DNA of 39,692 bases from Amycolatopsis thermalba (GCF_003385215.1 NZ_PQHW01000064.1:1-39692), one strand, 5' to 3'; counted from the stretch's first letter, positions 28,415 to 36,884 are shown. A program made the numbers and translations. The notes: generated by a model not told the origin, from the sequence alone.

Positions 28415-30745
28415 TTGGCAAGGCATGTCCTGGCCGCGTTGGTGTGCGCGGCGGCGGTGCTCGGGTTGAGCACGCCCCTGCTCGTGGCGACCGCGGACGA
28501 CACCGACGGCCCGCTCACCGTGCGGGTCGTGCGGGGTGAGACCGGGGTCGGCGGCATCCTCGTCGTGGCCACCGACCCGAGCGGCGCGAGCGTCAGCGGC
28601 GTCACCGGGCCGGACGGGTCGGTCCAGCTCGCCACCACCCCGCTGTCCGGCGGCAAGTACCGCGTGGACGCCGCCATCCCGGCGTCGATGCCCGACGTCA
28701 AGCCGGCCGTCGAGGACCAGAGCCGGGCCAGCCTGACCGAGTTCGTCGACGTCGGCGGCGGTAAGGCCGTCACGCTGACGATGGGCGTCGGCGGCATGGA
28801 CGGTCCGGTCCAGCTGGGCGACCGCACGTGGTTCGACACCGACGGCGACGGCATCCAGGACGGCGACGAGCCCCCGCTGCCCGGCGTGCGGGTCCAGCTC
28901 CTGGGCTGTGACGGCGGTGGCGCGCCGCTGGCGGAGAAGACCACCGACCGCGCCGGGCGCTACCTGTTCGGCCCGGCCGAGGGCCTGCAGCCCCACAGCT
29001 GCTACACGCTCAAGTTCGACTTCAGCGGCGTCGACACCGGACCGCTGCCCGGATCCCCGCCCGTCGAGGGTCTGAAGTGGACCGTGCCGCACGCGGGCGA
29101 CCAGTCGCTGGATTCCGATGTGGACCCGGCGGACGGGTCCGTGCGAGTCGCGATCGGACCGCCCGGCGCGGTGGACCACACCGTCGACGCGGGCGTGGTC
29201 GGCGGGCTCAACCGGGTGGGCGACCTGGTGTGGGCCGACAGCAACCGCAACGGCCTGCAGGATCCGGGCGAGCCGGGGATCGCGGACGTCGGCGTGCGGC
29301 TGCAGAAGGCCGACGGCAGCCCGGTCGCCGGGACCAGCACCGGCCCGCACGGCCAGTACCAGTTCTCGCACCTGCCCGACGGCAGCTACCAGGTCTGCTT
29401 CGACACCGCGAAGCTCCCGCCGCAGTACGGCGACTACCAGCTCACCCGGCAGCGAGCCGGCAGTCCGGGCCAGGACTCCGCGCCCGACCCGGCCACCGGC
29501 TGCACCGCGCCGACCGAGCTGAAGCCGGACCGCACCCAGGACCTCACGATGGACGCCGGCCTCGCCCCGCCGGTCAACCGGATCGCCGCCCTGGTCTGGC
29601 AGGACGTCGACGGCGACGGGCGGCCCGGCGCGATCGAACCGGGGATCGCCGGGGTGCCGGTCAAGCTGCGCGCCGCGGACGGCACCCAGTTCGCCATGAC
29701 CACCACCGGCCCGGACGGGAAGTACGCCTTCGACGACCTGCCGTCCGGCGCGTTCGCGGTGTGCTTCGACCTGGCCAACCTGCCGCCGTCGGCCGCCGAC
29801 TTCACCCCGGTGGAGAAGAGCGCGGCCTCCGGCGCCGACCCGGCCACCGGGTGCACCTCCGCGGTGACCCTCGGCCTCGGCAAGCGTGAGGACACCGCGC
29901 TCAACGCGGGGCTGGCCGCGCCGGTCAACCGCATCGGTGAGCGGGTGTGGGCGGACACGAACCGCAACGGCATCGCCGACGACACCGAATCGGGCCCGAG
30001 CGGGGTGCCGGTCAAGCTGCTCCGCGCCGACGGCGGCGAGGAGGCCACGACGACGACCGGCGCGGACGGGCAGTTCCGGTTCACCGGGATCCCGGACGGC
30101 ACCTACCAGGTGTGCGTGGACCGCGGCGCGCTCCCGGCGCCGGTGGCCGGGTACCAGTTCACCAGGCCGCGTGCTGGGGAGTCCACAAAGGATTCCGATG
30201 TGGACCTGGTGAGCGGGTGCGCCCCGCCGGTCGTGGTCGGGGTCGGCCACCGGGACGGCAGCGTCGGCGTCGGGCTGGCGCCCGCCCGCAACCGGCTCGG
30301 CGACCTGCTCTGGCTGGACCGCAACGGCAACGGCGAGCCGGACGCGGGCGAGCCTGGCGCGGCGGGCGTCGCGGTGACGATGAAGGACGCCGAAGGGCGC
30401 CCGGTCGCGGTGACGCGCACCGCCGCGGACGGTTCGTACCTGCTGGACGATCTGCCGGACGGTTCGTTCCGCGTGTGCTTCGACCTGACCGACCTGCCCG
30501 ATCTCCGGCTCGTCGGTAGCGATGAGCCGGGCTGCTCGGGGCCGGTCGACGTCGGCCCGAAGCCGCGGGAGGACCTGTCCGCGCGGTTCGGCCTGGTCAG
30601 CGGCACCGCCGCGGTGGTGCCCGCGGCGCAGGAGTCCGTCAGCGGCGGCGGGTTCCCGGTCGGGTGGGTGCTGTTCGGTGTCGTGGCCGCGATCGGCCTG
30701 GTCGTCGGGGTGCGCTGGTGGAAGGCCGCCGGGCAGGAACCGTGA
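28415..30745 (+). CDS. Surface protein with five SdrD B-like domains and C-terminal membrane anchor
   Basis: A 776-residue extracytoplasmic protein. An N-terminal signal peptide (HVLAALVCAAAVLGLSTPLLVATA) is followed by a Cna-B-like first part (residues about 33-125) and five SdrD B-like beta domains. Each domain opens with a calcium-loop motif: LGDRTWFDTDGDGIQDGDE, VGDLVWADSNRNGLQDPGE, IAALVWQDVDGDGRPGAIE, IGERVWADTNRNGIADDTE and LGDLLWLDRNGNGEPDAGE. The domains end with paired Cys (YQVCFD ... GCTAP). The C-terminus has a Val/Gly-rich membrane helix (WVLFGVVAAIGLVVGVRWW) and a short basic tail, with no LPxTG sortase signal. The TTG at 28415 has ribosome site GGGGAG. Such proteins serve as rigid, calcium-stiffened surface stalks; the binding partner is unknown. 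Confidence 0.88.
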   Translation: MARHVLAALVCAAAVLGLSTPLLVATADDTDGPLTVRVVRGETGVGGILVVATDPSGASVSGVTGPDGSVQLATTPLSGGKYRVDAAIPASMPDVKPAVEDQSRASLTEFVDVGGGKAVTLTMGVGGMDGPVQLGDRTWFDTDGDGIQDGDEPPLPGVRVQLLGCDGGGAPLAEKTTDRAGRYLFGPAEGLQPHSCYTLKFDFSGVDTGPLPGSPPVEGLKWTVPHAGDQSLDSDVDPADGSVRVAIGPPGAVDHTVDAGVVGGLNRVGDLVWADSNRNGLQDPGEPGIADVGVRLQKADGSPVAGTSTGPHGQYQFSHLPDGSYQVCFDTAKLPPQYGDYQLTRQRAGSPGQDSAPDPATGCTAPTELKPDRTQDLTMDAGLAPPVNRIAALVWQDVDGDGRPGAIEPGIAGVPVKLRAADGTQFAMTTTGPDGKYAFDDLPSGAFAVCFDLANLPPSAADFTPVEKSAASGADPATGCTSAVTLGLGKREDTALNAGLAAPVNRIGERVWADTNRNGIADDTESGPSGVPVKLLRADGGEEATTTTGADGQFRFTGIPDGTYQVCVDRGALPAPVAGYQFTRPRAGESTKDSDVDLVSGCAPPVVVGVGHRDGSVGVGLAPARNRLGDLLWLDRNGNGEPDAGEPGAAGVAVTMKDAEGRPVAVTRTAADGSYLLDDLPDGSFRVCFDLTDLPDLRLVGSDEPGCSGPVDVGPKPREDLSARFGLVSGTAAVVPAAQESVSGGGFPVGWVLFGVVAAIGLVVGVRWWKAAGQEP

Positions 30746-30763
30746 TTCGGTAGTTTGGGCGGT

Positions 30764-31117
30764 ATGAGAATTCTGCGGGTGCTCGGAGTTGTCGGGATGG
30801 CGGTCGTGCTGGCCGGTTGTGCGGAGGCCGCGGAGACGGCGGACCGGGTGAGCGCGTGCTCGCAGGCGCTCGGGCTGGCGAACCTGAACCCGTACGCCTC
30901 GGCCGAGGAGGTGGCGGCCCAGGCGCAGCAGAAGGCCGAGGAGCTGCGGAACCTCGGGAACCAGGTGACGGACCAGACGCTGCAGCAGAACCTCTTCGCG
31001 ATCGCCGACTCCTACGTCGCGCTGGAGCAGCGCAAGAGCCAGGGCATCAGCGACATCAACGACTGGGTCCAGACCAACACCGCGAACCTGGAGCGCCTCC
31101 GCCAGGCCTGCACATAA
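30764..31117 (+). CDS. Small lipoprotein, function unknown
   Basis: A 117-residue protein with a lipoprotein signal peptide: MRILRVLGVVGMAVVLAG before the lipidated Cys19. The mature part is predicted alpha-helical with many Gln, Glu and Ala (AQAQQKAEELRNLGNQVTDQ, LEQRKSQGISDINDWVQ), plus two further Cys (in SACSQ and near the end in QACT) that could form a disulfide. I do not recognise the family. It begins 18 bp after the SdrD-like gene on the same strand and is probably co-transcribed, so it may help place or stabilise that surface protein. An in-frame TTG at 30755 is a less likely start. Confidence 0.8.
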   Translation: MRILRVLGVVGMAVVLAGCAEAAETADRVSACSQALGLANLNPYASAEEVAAQAQQKAEELRNLGNQVTDQTLQQNLFAIADSYVALEQRKSQGISDINDWVQTNTANLERLRQACT

Positions 31118-31130
31118 GCACACCCCCCCC

Positions 31131-31277
31131 GCGAGTCCCACACTCACGCCCGCGAGTCCCACACTCACGCCCGCGAGTCCCACACTCGGGCGCGCGAGTC
31201 CCACGCTCGGGCGCGCGAGTCCCACGCTCGGGCGCGCGAGTCCCGCGCTCCGGCGCGTGAGTCCCACGCGCAGGGGC
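31131..31277. repeat. 21-bp tandem repeat array, locus 2
   Basis: Seven units start at 31131, 31152, 31173, 31194, 31215, 31236 and 31257. The commonest reads GCGAGTCCCACGCTCGGG plus three bases; the first two read GCGAGTCCCACACTCACG. The array lies 13 bp after the small lipoprotein stop and before the pdxI-like gene. Its orientation is opposite to locus 3 on the other side of that gene. There are no unique spacers. Confidence 0.9.
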
Positions 31278-31393
31278 TCGCGCTGCCCCGGGCGTCGGCT
31301 TCCTGTCCCCGGGACTCCTAGGATCGCGGGGGCTCTGCCTGTTCCCCGGCGCGCGGCGGATCGTGGAGCCCAAGCAGTCGAGAAGGGATTTCC

Positions 31394-32266
31394 ATGACAG
31401 CGAACACACTGGCCGGCGGGACGTTCACCCTCACCGGCGGGCTCACCGTCGGGCGCATGGGTTACGGCGCGATGCAGCTGGCCGGCCCCGGGGTGTTCGG
31501 GCCGCCCGCCGACCGCGACGCCGCCGTCGCGGTCCTGCGCGAGGCCGTCGAGCTGGGTGTCAACCACATCGACACCGCCGACTTCTACGGCCCGCACGTC
31601 ACGAACCAGATCATCCGCGAGGCGCTGCACCCCTACGACGGGATCGTGGTGGTGACCAAGGTCGGCGCGGTGCGCGACGACCAGGGCGCCTGGGTGCACC
31701 AGCGCTCGCCCGAGCAGCTGCGTGCCCAGGTGCACGACAACCTGCGCAACCTCGGCGTGGACGCGCTCGACGTGGTCAACCTGCGCGTCGGCGGCGGGGA
31801 CGACGGCCACTCCGCGGTGCCGGGTTCGATCGCCGAACCGTTCACCGCGCTGGTCGAGATGCAGCAGGAGGGCCTGATCAAGCACCTCGGGATCAGCACG
31901 GTCAACGCCGAGCAGGTCGCCGAGGCGCAGTCGATCGCGCCGGTCGTGTGCGTGCAGAACGCTTACAACGTGGCCCACCGCGAGGACGACGAGCTCGTCG
32001 AGTCGCTGGCCGCGCAGGGCATCGCGTACGTGCCGTACTTCCCGCTCGGCGGGTTCTCGCCGCTGCAGTCGCAGGTGCTGGACTCGGTGGCCGCCCGCCT
32101 CGGCGCGACGCCGATGGCCGTCGCGCTGGCCTGGCTGCTGCAGCGCTCGCCGAACATCCTGCTGATCCCCGGCACGTCGTCGGTGGCCCACCTGCGGGAG
32201 AACGTGGCGGCTGCGTCACTGGAGCTCCCGGCGGACGCCATCGCCGAACTGGACGCGATCGGCTGA
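31394..32266 (+). CDS. Aldo/keto reductase, PdxI-like (pyridoxal reductase family)
   Basis: A 290-residue NADPH-dependent aldo/keto reductase whose closest recalled relative is E. coli PdxI/YdbC, which reduces pyridoxal to pyridoxine. Diagnostic segments: RMGYGAMQLAGPGVFGPP, GVNHIDTADFYGPHVTNQII (catalytic Asp and Tyr), VVVTKVGA (catalytic Lys), and DVVNLRVGG, where the usual active-site His is Asn, as in that subfamily. The C-terminus ILLIPGTSSVAHLRENVAAA binds the cofactor phosphate. AGAAGGG (31379 onward) precedes the ATG. The gene stands alone and is flanked on both sides by 21-bp repeat arrays in opposite orientation. A vitamin B6 salvage role is inferred from similarity. Confidence 0.9.
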   Translation: MTANTLAGGTFTLTGGLTVGRMGYGAMQLAGPGVFGPPADRDAAVAVLREAVELGVNHIDTADFYGPHVTNQIIREALHPYDGIVVVTKVGAVRDDQGAWVHQRSPEQLRAQVHDNLRNLGVDALDVVNLRVGGGDDGHSAVPGSIAEPFTALVEMQQEGLIKHLGISTVNAEQVAEAQSIAPVVCVQNAYNVAHREDDELVESLAAQGIAYVPYFPLGGFSPLQSQVLDSVAARLGATPMAVALAWLLQRSPNILLIPGTSSVAHLRENVAAASLELPADAIAELDAIG

Positions 32267-32290
32267 CCCACCGCGAACGCGGAACTCGCG

Positions 32291-32353
32291 TGCCTGAGCG
32301 TGGGACTCGCGTGCCTGAGCGTGGGACTCGCGCGACGGAGCGTGGGACTCGCG
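32291..32353. repeat. 21-bp tandem repeat array, locus 3
   Basis: Three full units (32291, 32312, 32333) read like TGCCTGAGCGTGGGACTCGC; a partial fourth lies just upstream (about 32272-32290). They are in reverse orientation to locus 2. The array fills the 88-bp gap between the convergent pdxI-like and P-loop kinase genes and reaches to one base from the kinase stop. Confidence 0.88.
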
Positions 32354-32354
32354 C

Positions 32355-32915
32355 TCAGCGCACCACGAGGTGGAGGCCCCGGCCGGCCGTTTCCCGGTCG
32401 ATGACCGTGGTTTCGTTCCAGCCGCGGGGCCGGCCGTCGAGCAGCAGCGCGCGCACCCGGGGCAGGCGGCGCACGTGGCGGCAGAAGGACGCCTTCCGCA
32501 GCACCCGGCCGCGCGCGCGTTGCCCGGCCAGCGCTTCCTGCGGGGTGCAGTCCACCCACAGCAGGTGCCGTCGCCGTCCGGTGACCAGCCCGGTCAGCAT
32601 CAGCCACGCCCGGGTCGCCGACCAGGTCGCCGGGTCGTGCACCACGACCGGCCCGGGGGTGCGGATGGCCGCGAACATCACCCGCACCCGGTGCAGGACG
32701 TGCACCGCCGGGCGGTAGCGGCGGTACGGCGTGCCCGGCGGCAGGGCGGCGGCCAGCCGGTCGCGCATCTGGTCGGAATCGAGCACCTCGACCGGGCGGC
32801 TGGCCTGCGTGCTGCGCAGCAGGGTGCTCTTGCCCGAACCGGGCAGCCCGGCGATCACCAGCAGCGCCCGCGGTTCGATCGTCATCTCCAGGGTGGCGCC
32901 GGCTGTGCTGTTCAT
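32355..32915 (-). CDS. P-loop ATPase/kinase of the AAA_33 type
   Basis: A protein of about 186 residues with a clear Walker A near its start (LLVIAGLPGSGKSTLLRS), then EVLDSDQMRDRLAA, a region VVVHDPATWSATRAWLM that fits a Walker B/LID arrangement, and an Arg-rich LID-like segment (QRARGRVLRKASFCRHVRRLPR). This resembles small predicted kinases related to polynucleotide and zeta-toxin-type kinases. The substrate is unknown. Starts are uncertain: ATG at 32915 is used here, GTG at 32954 or ATG at 32885 are possible. It lies 59 bp downstream of an MFS gene on the same strand, so co-transcription is likely. Confidence 0.75.
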   Translation of the reverse strand: MNSTAGATLEMTIEPRALLVIAGLPGSGKSTLLRSTQASRPVEVLDSDQMRDRLAAALPPGTPYRRYRPAVHVLHRVRVMFAAIRTPGPVVVHDPATWSATRAWLMLTGLVTGRRRHLLWVDCTPQEALAGQRARGRVLRKASFCRHVRRLPRVRALLLDGRPRGWNETTVIDRETAGRGLHLVVR

Positions 32916-32974
32916 ACCGGGCCAACGCGTGATCACACCGCCCGCGTTCCGCACTTACCGGTCAAACCGGTCGT

Positions 32975-34162
32975 TCACAGCGACGCCACAGCCGGCACCC
33001 GGGCTGACCGGCGGCGCAGCCCGAACGCGACCACGGCGAATCCGAGCCCGAACAGGCCCGCCGCCGCGAAGCCCCACCCGGGTGTGGTGTGGTCGATCAC
33101 GAACCCCACGACCGGGCTGCCGGCGGCCATGCCGAGCCGGGTGGCCGCGTCGAGCAGGCCCATCGCCTCGCCGCGCACCCGCGGCGGCGCGAGGCCGGTG
33201 ACCTCCTCGGCGGTCGAGGCGAGGGTCGGCGCGCAGGCCAGGTTCGTCGGCACCAGGGCGATCGCGAGCAGCCACCACGGCAGCCCGCTGGCCAGCCCGA
33301 CCGGGATCACGAGCACGGTCAGCAGCACCATGAGCCGGGCCTGGGAAAGCGATTTCCGCACCGCGCCGTGGACGATGCCACCGACCGCGGACGCGACGCA
33401 CATCACGGCGATCACCACGCCGGTCCAGCCCACCTCGCCGGTGGCGCGCAGCGCGGCGAGCGTCGCCAGTTCCGTGCCGATCAGGCAGAACAGCGCGCCC
33501 GACGCGACCAGCAGGGCGCCGACCAGCCGCGGCGTGAGCCATTCCCGCATGGGCGGCCGCGCCGCGGTGACCACCTCGGCCTCGTGCCGGATCGGCGGGT
33601 TGAACCAGCACAGCGCCACGGTGCCGAGGGCGAAGCAGGCGCCGATCCCGCTCAGCGCGAGCGTCGACGACAGCTGCGTCGAGACCGCGATGCCCGCGCT
33701 CGGGCCGACCATGAAGGTCGTCTCGAGCAGGATCGAGTCAAGCGAGTACGCCGAGCGCCGGGACTCCGGCGGCACCAGCGCGGTCAGCACCTGGCGGGCG
33801 ATCGAGCTGGCCGGCAGCACGAGCGCGCCCGCCGGCAGCGCGGTCACGAGCAGCGCCGTGTACGGCAGGTGCGGGGTGGCCAGCCAGAACGCCGCCGAGG
33901 TCAGGCCGCAGACCGAGGTGACCGGGCGCAGCCCGTAGCGGTCGATCATCCGCCCGACGATCGGGGCGCCGAGCGCGCTGCCGAGCATCGTCGCGGTCCC
34001 GACCAGCCCCGCTTCGCCGTACCCGCGGCCCAGGTCGCTGACGACGTGCAGGGTCAGCGTGATCCCGGTCGCGGTCATCGGCAGGCGCGTGAAGAAGAAC
34101 AGCAGCATCGCCATGCGGACCCCGGGCACGGCGAGGACCTGGCGATACGGCTGGAGGGACAT
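32975..34162 (-). CDS. MFS transporter (12-helix, unknown substrate)
   Basis: A 395-residue major facilitator protein with about twelve hydrophobic segments. The motif A-like loop between helices 2 and 3 reads GSALGAPIVGRMIDRYGLRP, with G-x-x-x-D-R-x-G-x-R. A central loop with WFNPPIRHEAEVVTAARPPMREWL separates the two halves. The sequence is typical of actinobacterial MFS exporters of unknown substrate. The ATG at 34162 is divergent from a second MFS gene with a 103-bp shared region. The neighbouring TetR-family gene belongs to that other gene; whether it also controls this one is open. Confidence 0.88.
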   Translation of the reverse strand: MSLQPYRQVLAVPGVRMAMLLFFFTRLPMTATGITLTLHVVSDLGRGYGEAGLVGTATMLGSALGAPIVGRMIDRYGLRPVTSVCGLTSAAFWLATPHLPYTALLVTALPAGALVLPASSIARQVLTALVPPESRRSAYSLDSILLETTFMVGPSAGIAVSTQLSSTLALSGIGACFALGTVALCWFNPPIRHEAEVVTAARPPMREWLTPRLVGALLVASGALFCLIGTELATLAALRATGEVGWTGVVIAVMCVASAVGGIVHGAVRKSLSQARLMVLLTVLVIPVGLASGLPWWLLAIALVPTNLACAPTLASTAEEVTGLAPPRVRGEAMGLLDAATRLGMAAGSPVVGFVIDHTTPGWGFAAAGLFGLGFAVVAFGLRRRSARVPAVASL

Positions 34163-34203
34163 GTTCCCACTTTGGCACGCCCGTGCAACTCCTTTTCCGC
34201 CGC

Positions 34204-34256
34204 TTGCCGCGCACGTAAACTGACATCTACTATCAAAAAACAGTGACTTTCAGTTT
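34204..34256. promoter_or_regulatory. Promoter and operator candidate of the DHA2 exporter-TetR operon
   Basis: TTGCCG (34204-34209) and TACTAT (34228-34233) are 18 bp apart. Arms AAACTGA (34217-34223) and TCAGTTT (34250-34256) form an inverted repeat that brackets the -10 and transcription start. A bound repressor, most simply the TetR protein encoded in the same operon, would block transcription. The segment is an AT-rich dip (TATCAAAAAAC) in GC-rich DNA. GGAGGGG just upstream of the ATG at 34266 is the ribosome site. Confidence 0.5.
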
Positions 34257-34265
34257 GGAGGGGCA

Positions 34266-35777
34266 ATGGACGGCGTGAAGCGGTGGTGGGCGCTGGGTGC
34301 GCTCGCAGTGGCGTTGCTGGCCTTCGGGCTCGACGTGACGGTCCTGTCGGTCGCCCTGCCGACCCTGGCCGTTGACCTGCAGGCGTCCACGAGCGAGCTG
34401 CAGTGGTTCTCGAACGCGTACACGCTGGTGCTCGCCGCCGGACTGTTGCCGGCCGGCCTGCTCGGGGACAAGTTCGGCACCAAGCGGTTCCTGCTCGGCG
34501 GTCTCGCGCTCTTCGGCCTGGCCTCGGTGGCCTGCGCCTACGCCGGCACGGCCGAGATGCTGATCGCGGCGCGGGCGTTCCTCGGTCTGGGCGCGGCGGC
34601 ACTGGTGCCGCTGTCGATGTCGGTGCTCAACGTGCTGTTCCCGGGCGCCGACCGGGCGCGGGCGATCGCCGTGTGGGCGGCGGCGATGGCGGTCGGCATC
34701 CCGCTCGGACCGGTGGTCGGCGGGTGGCTGCTGGACAACTTCTGGTGGGGCTCGGTCTTCCTGCTCAACGTGCCCGCGGTGCTCGCCGGCCTGGTGCTGC
34801 TGGCCTGGCTGGTGCCGAACCTGCCCGGCGACCGCGCCCGGCGCGTCGACCTCCCGGGTGTCGTCCTGTCCAGCGTGAGCCTGGCCGCGCTGACCTACGG
34901 ACTGGTCGAGGCCGGCGACCGCGGCTGGGGGTCGGCCGCCGTGCTCGGGCCGGTCGCCGGCGGGCTGGTGCTGCTGGCCGGGTTCGTCGTCCACCAGGCT
35001 CGGGTGGACCAGCCGTTGCTGGACCTGAAGCTGTTCGCCTCGCCCGGATTCCGCTGGGGTGCCGTGCTCGCGACGCTGGCGTCCTTCACGATGATGGGCG
35101 CGTTGTTCGTACTGCCGCAGTACTTCCAGGCGGTGCAGGCGACCGACGCGCTGGGGACCGGGTTGCGGTTGCTGCCGGTGGTCGGCGGTCTGCTCGTCGG
35201 CGTGCGGACCGCGGAGTGGCTGCGGCCGCGGCTGGGGGCGGGGGTCCTGGTGAGCGCCGGGTTCGTGGTGATGACGGCCGGGCTGGTCACCGGCACGGCC
35301 ACCGGCGCCGGCGACGGGTACGGCTTCCCGGCGGTGTGGGTGTCGCTGGTCGGCGTGGGGCTGGGGTTCGCGCTGCCGCCGTCGATGGACGTCGCGATGG
35401 GCGCGTTGAGTCCAGGGCGCGGCGGGGTCGGCGGCGGTGTGCTGCAGGCCGTGCGGCAGGTCGGCGGCACCTTCGGGGTTGCGATCCTCGGGACGGTGCT
35501 GAACGCCGCCTACCGCACGCGGGTCGATGTGAGCGGGCTGCCCGGCGAGGCGGCGTCGGCGGTCCGGAGCAGTGCCGCGGCCGGGGTGGAGGTCGCGGCG
35601 CGGGTGCCCGCGCTGCTCGGCTCGGTGCGCGAGTCGTTCGTGTCCGGCATGGCCGCGGCGCTGTGGGTGTGCGCCGGCTTCGCCCTGGTGGGTGCGGTGC
35701 TGGCCGCGCTGTTCCTGCCGCGGCAGGCGCAGGACGTGGCCGGGGCAGAATCGGGGCATGAGGTCGTCGCGGGATGA
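34266..35777 (+). CDS. MFS drug exporter, DHA2 (EmrB/QacA) type
   Basis: A 503-residue proton-coupled exporter with about fourteen hydrophobic segments. The N-terminal motif D1 region (LLAFGLDVTVLSVALPTLAVDL) and motif A (GLLPAGLLGDKFGTKRFLLGG) define the DHA2 family, as does motif C-like GIPLGPVVGGWLLDNFWWG. Such proteins export hydrophobic drugs, dyes or the host's own antibiotics. The final 20 bases overlap the TetR-family gene, so exporter and repressor form one self-regulated unit. The compound exported cannot be named from sequence. Confidence 0.92.
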   Translation: MDGVKRWWALGALAVALLAFGLDVTVLSVALPTLAVDLQASTSELQWFSNAYTLVLAAGLLPAGLLGDKFGTKRFLLGGLALFGLASVACAYAGTAEMLIAARAFLGLGAAALVPLSMSVLNVLFPGADRARAIAVWAAAMAVGIPLGPVVGGWLLDNFWWGSVFLLNVPAVLAGLVLLAWLVPNLPGDRARRVDLPGVVLSSVSLAALTYGLVEAGDRGWGSAAVLGPVAGGLVLLAGFVVHQARVDQPLLDLKLFASPGFRWGAVLATLASFTMMGALFVLPQYFQAVQATDALGTGLRLLPVVGGLLVGVRTAEWLRPRLGAGVLVSAGFVVMTAGLVTGTATGAGDGYGFPAVWVSLVGVGLGFALPPSMDVAMGALSPGRGGVGGGVLQAVRQVGGTFGVAILGTVLNAAYRTRVDVSGLPGEAASAVRSSAAAGVEVAARVPALLGSVRESFVSGMAAALWVCAGFALVGAVLAALFLPRQAQDVAGAESGHEVVAG

Positions 35778-36357
35778 GCAGCCGGTCGGGTTGCGGGAGC
35801 GGAAGAAGGCGCGGACGCGGGCCGCGATCCAGGGGCACGCGCTGAGGTTGTTCGCGGCGCAGGGCTACGCGGAGACCACGATCGAGCAGATCGCCGCGGC
35901 CGCCGAGGTTTCGCAGAGCACCTTCTTCCGCTACTTCCCGACCAAGGAGGACACGGTCCTCTACGACCGCCTCGACCCGGTGCTGATGCGGGCCTTCGTG
36001 GCGCAGCCGGCGGAGCTGACGCCGCTGCAGGCGGTGCGGGCCGCGTGCGCCGAGGTGTTCACGCGGCTGGATGCCGAAGAGTCCGAACTGGAGCGTGCCC
36101 GGCAGCGGCTGGTGTTCGCCGTCCCCGAGTTGCGGAACCGGATGTTGGAGCAGATCGCGGCCGGGGTGTCCATGCTCGCCGAGGCGGCGGCCGAGCGAGT
36201 GGGCCGGGACCCCGGTGATTTCTCCGTGCGGGTGTGGGCCGGAGCGGTGGTCGGCGTGGTCTTCGCGGCGTACTTCAGCGCGGCCGACGCTCCGGAGAAC
36301 CTGGCCGGCGTGGTCGACAGGGCGGTCACCCTGCTGGAGGACGGGCTGCCGCTGTAG
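35758..36357 (+). CDS. TetR family transcriptional regulator
   Basis: A 199-residue TetR-type repressor. The N-terminal helix-turn-helix (residues about 15-65) reads [50 protein letters not shown] in sections, a near-consensus TetR_N domain. The C-terminal ligand domain is divergent, as expected, and contains [20 protein letters not shown]. The ATG at 35758 lies inside the end of the exporter gene (20-bp overlap), which strongly suggests that it controls the exporter and its own expression. The inducer is probably a substrate of the exporter. A short terminator follows. Confidence 0.92.
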   Translation: MRSSRDEQPVGLRERKKARTRAAIQGHALRLFAAQGYAETTIEQIAAAAEVSQSTFFRYFPTKEDTVLYDRLDPVLMRAFVAQPAELTPLQAVRAACAEVFTRLDAEESELERARQRLVFAVPELRNRMLEQIAAGVSMLAEAAAERVGRDPGDFSVRVWAGAVVGVVFAAYFSAADAPENLAGVVDRAVTLLEDGLPL

Positions 36358-36358
36358 G

Positions 36359-36396
36359 CCGGGCGGGGAACGTCACTCACCCGCCTGGGCAGTTTT
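36359..36396 (+). terminator. Terminator candidate after the TetR gene
   Basis: A 9-bp GC-rich stem (36359-36367 with 36380-36388, one G-T pair) with a 12-base loop is followed by four T residues (36393-36396). It lies two bases past the TetR stop and just before the furA control region. Confidence 0.5.
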
Positions 36397-36397
36397 C

Positions 36398-36426
36398 TTG
36401 ACTCATTCCAGATTAACGGGCAAGCT
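36398..36426 (+). promoter_or_regulatory. furA promoter and FurA box
   Basis: TTGACTCATTCCAGA (36398-36412) closely resembles, from memory, the AT-rich FurA operator/-35 region of mycobacterial furA genes (TTGACTGATTCCAGA). TTGACT is the -35; a weak -10, CAAGCT (36421-36426), follows after 17 bp. The transcription start would fall at about 36433, next to the ATG at 36435, so the mRNA is probably leaderless, as reported for M. tuberculosis furA. Confidence 0.65.
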
Positions 36427-36434
36427 TGGTTGCG

Positions 36435-36884
36435 ATGCCTCACCAGTCGAGCCCCGTGCGGGACCAGCTCAAGGCCGCCGGCCTGCGGATCACCGCTCCG
36501 CGCGTCGCCGTTCTCGAGTGGCTCGCCGGGCACCCCCACGCGACCGCCGACCAGGTCGCGGCCGGTGTGCGGGACGTGCTCGGTTCCGTGTCCACCCAGG
36601 CGGTCTACGACGTCCTGGGTGCCTGCACGAACGCCGAACTGGTGCGGCGCATCGAACCGGCCGGCCATCCGGCCCGGTTCGAGAGACGTACCGGGGACAA
36701 CCACCACCACCTCGTCTGCCGCGGCTGCGGCCGGGCCGAGGACGTCGACTGCGTCCACGGCGCCGCGCCCTGCCTGCAACCCTCGAACACCGCCGGGTTC
36801 GTCGTCGAGGAGGCGGAGGTCGTCTTCTGGGGCCTGTGCCCCGCCTGTTCCACCACCCACCACGAGAAGGAGGGCTCGGCGTGA
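36435..36884 (+). CDS. furA: Fur family regulator of catalase (FurA/CatR-like)
   Basis: A 149-residue Fur-family repressor. The N-terminal winged helix ([30 protein letters not shown] ... [23 protein letters not shown]) binds the operator; the C-terminal dimerisation domain has the metal-ligand cluster [12 protein letters not shown] and a second CPAC pair, consistent with zinc and iron or manganese sites. It probably represses itself and katA until peroxide oxidises its metal site. katA overlaps its stop (GTGA), so both are translated from one message. The ATG at 36435 is chosen; an in-frame TTG at 36426 is possible. In mycobacteria FurA is paired with KatG, whereas here the partner is a monofunctional catalase, as with CatR in Streptomyces. 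Confidence 0.92.
   Translation: MPHQSSPVRDQLKAAGLRITAPRVAVLEWLAGHPHATADQVAAGVRDVLGSVSTQAVYDVLGACTNAELVRRIEPAGHPARFERRTGDNHHHLVCRGCGRAEDVDCVHGAAPCLQPSNTAGFVVEEAEVVFWGLCPACSTTHHEKEGSA

Noticed and set aside
28295-32191. Minus-strand open frame of about 1,300 codons opposite the SdrD-like and pdxI-like genes
   Set aside because: It shows no recognisable domain and mirrors coding on the plus strand, whose products are clear families with signal peptides and ribosome sites.
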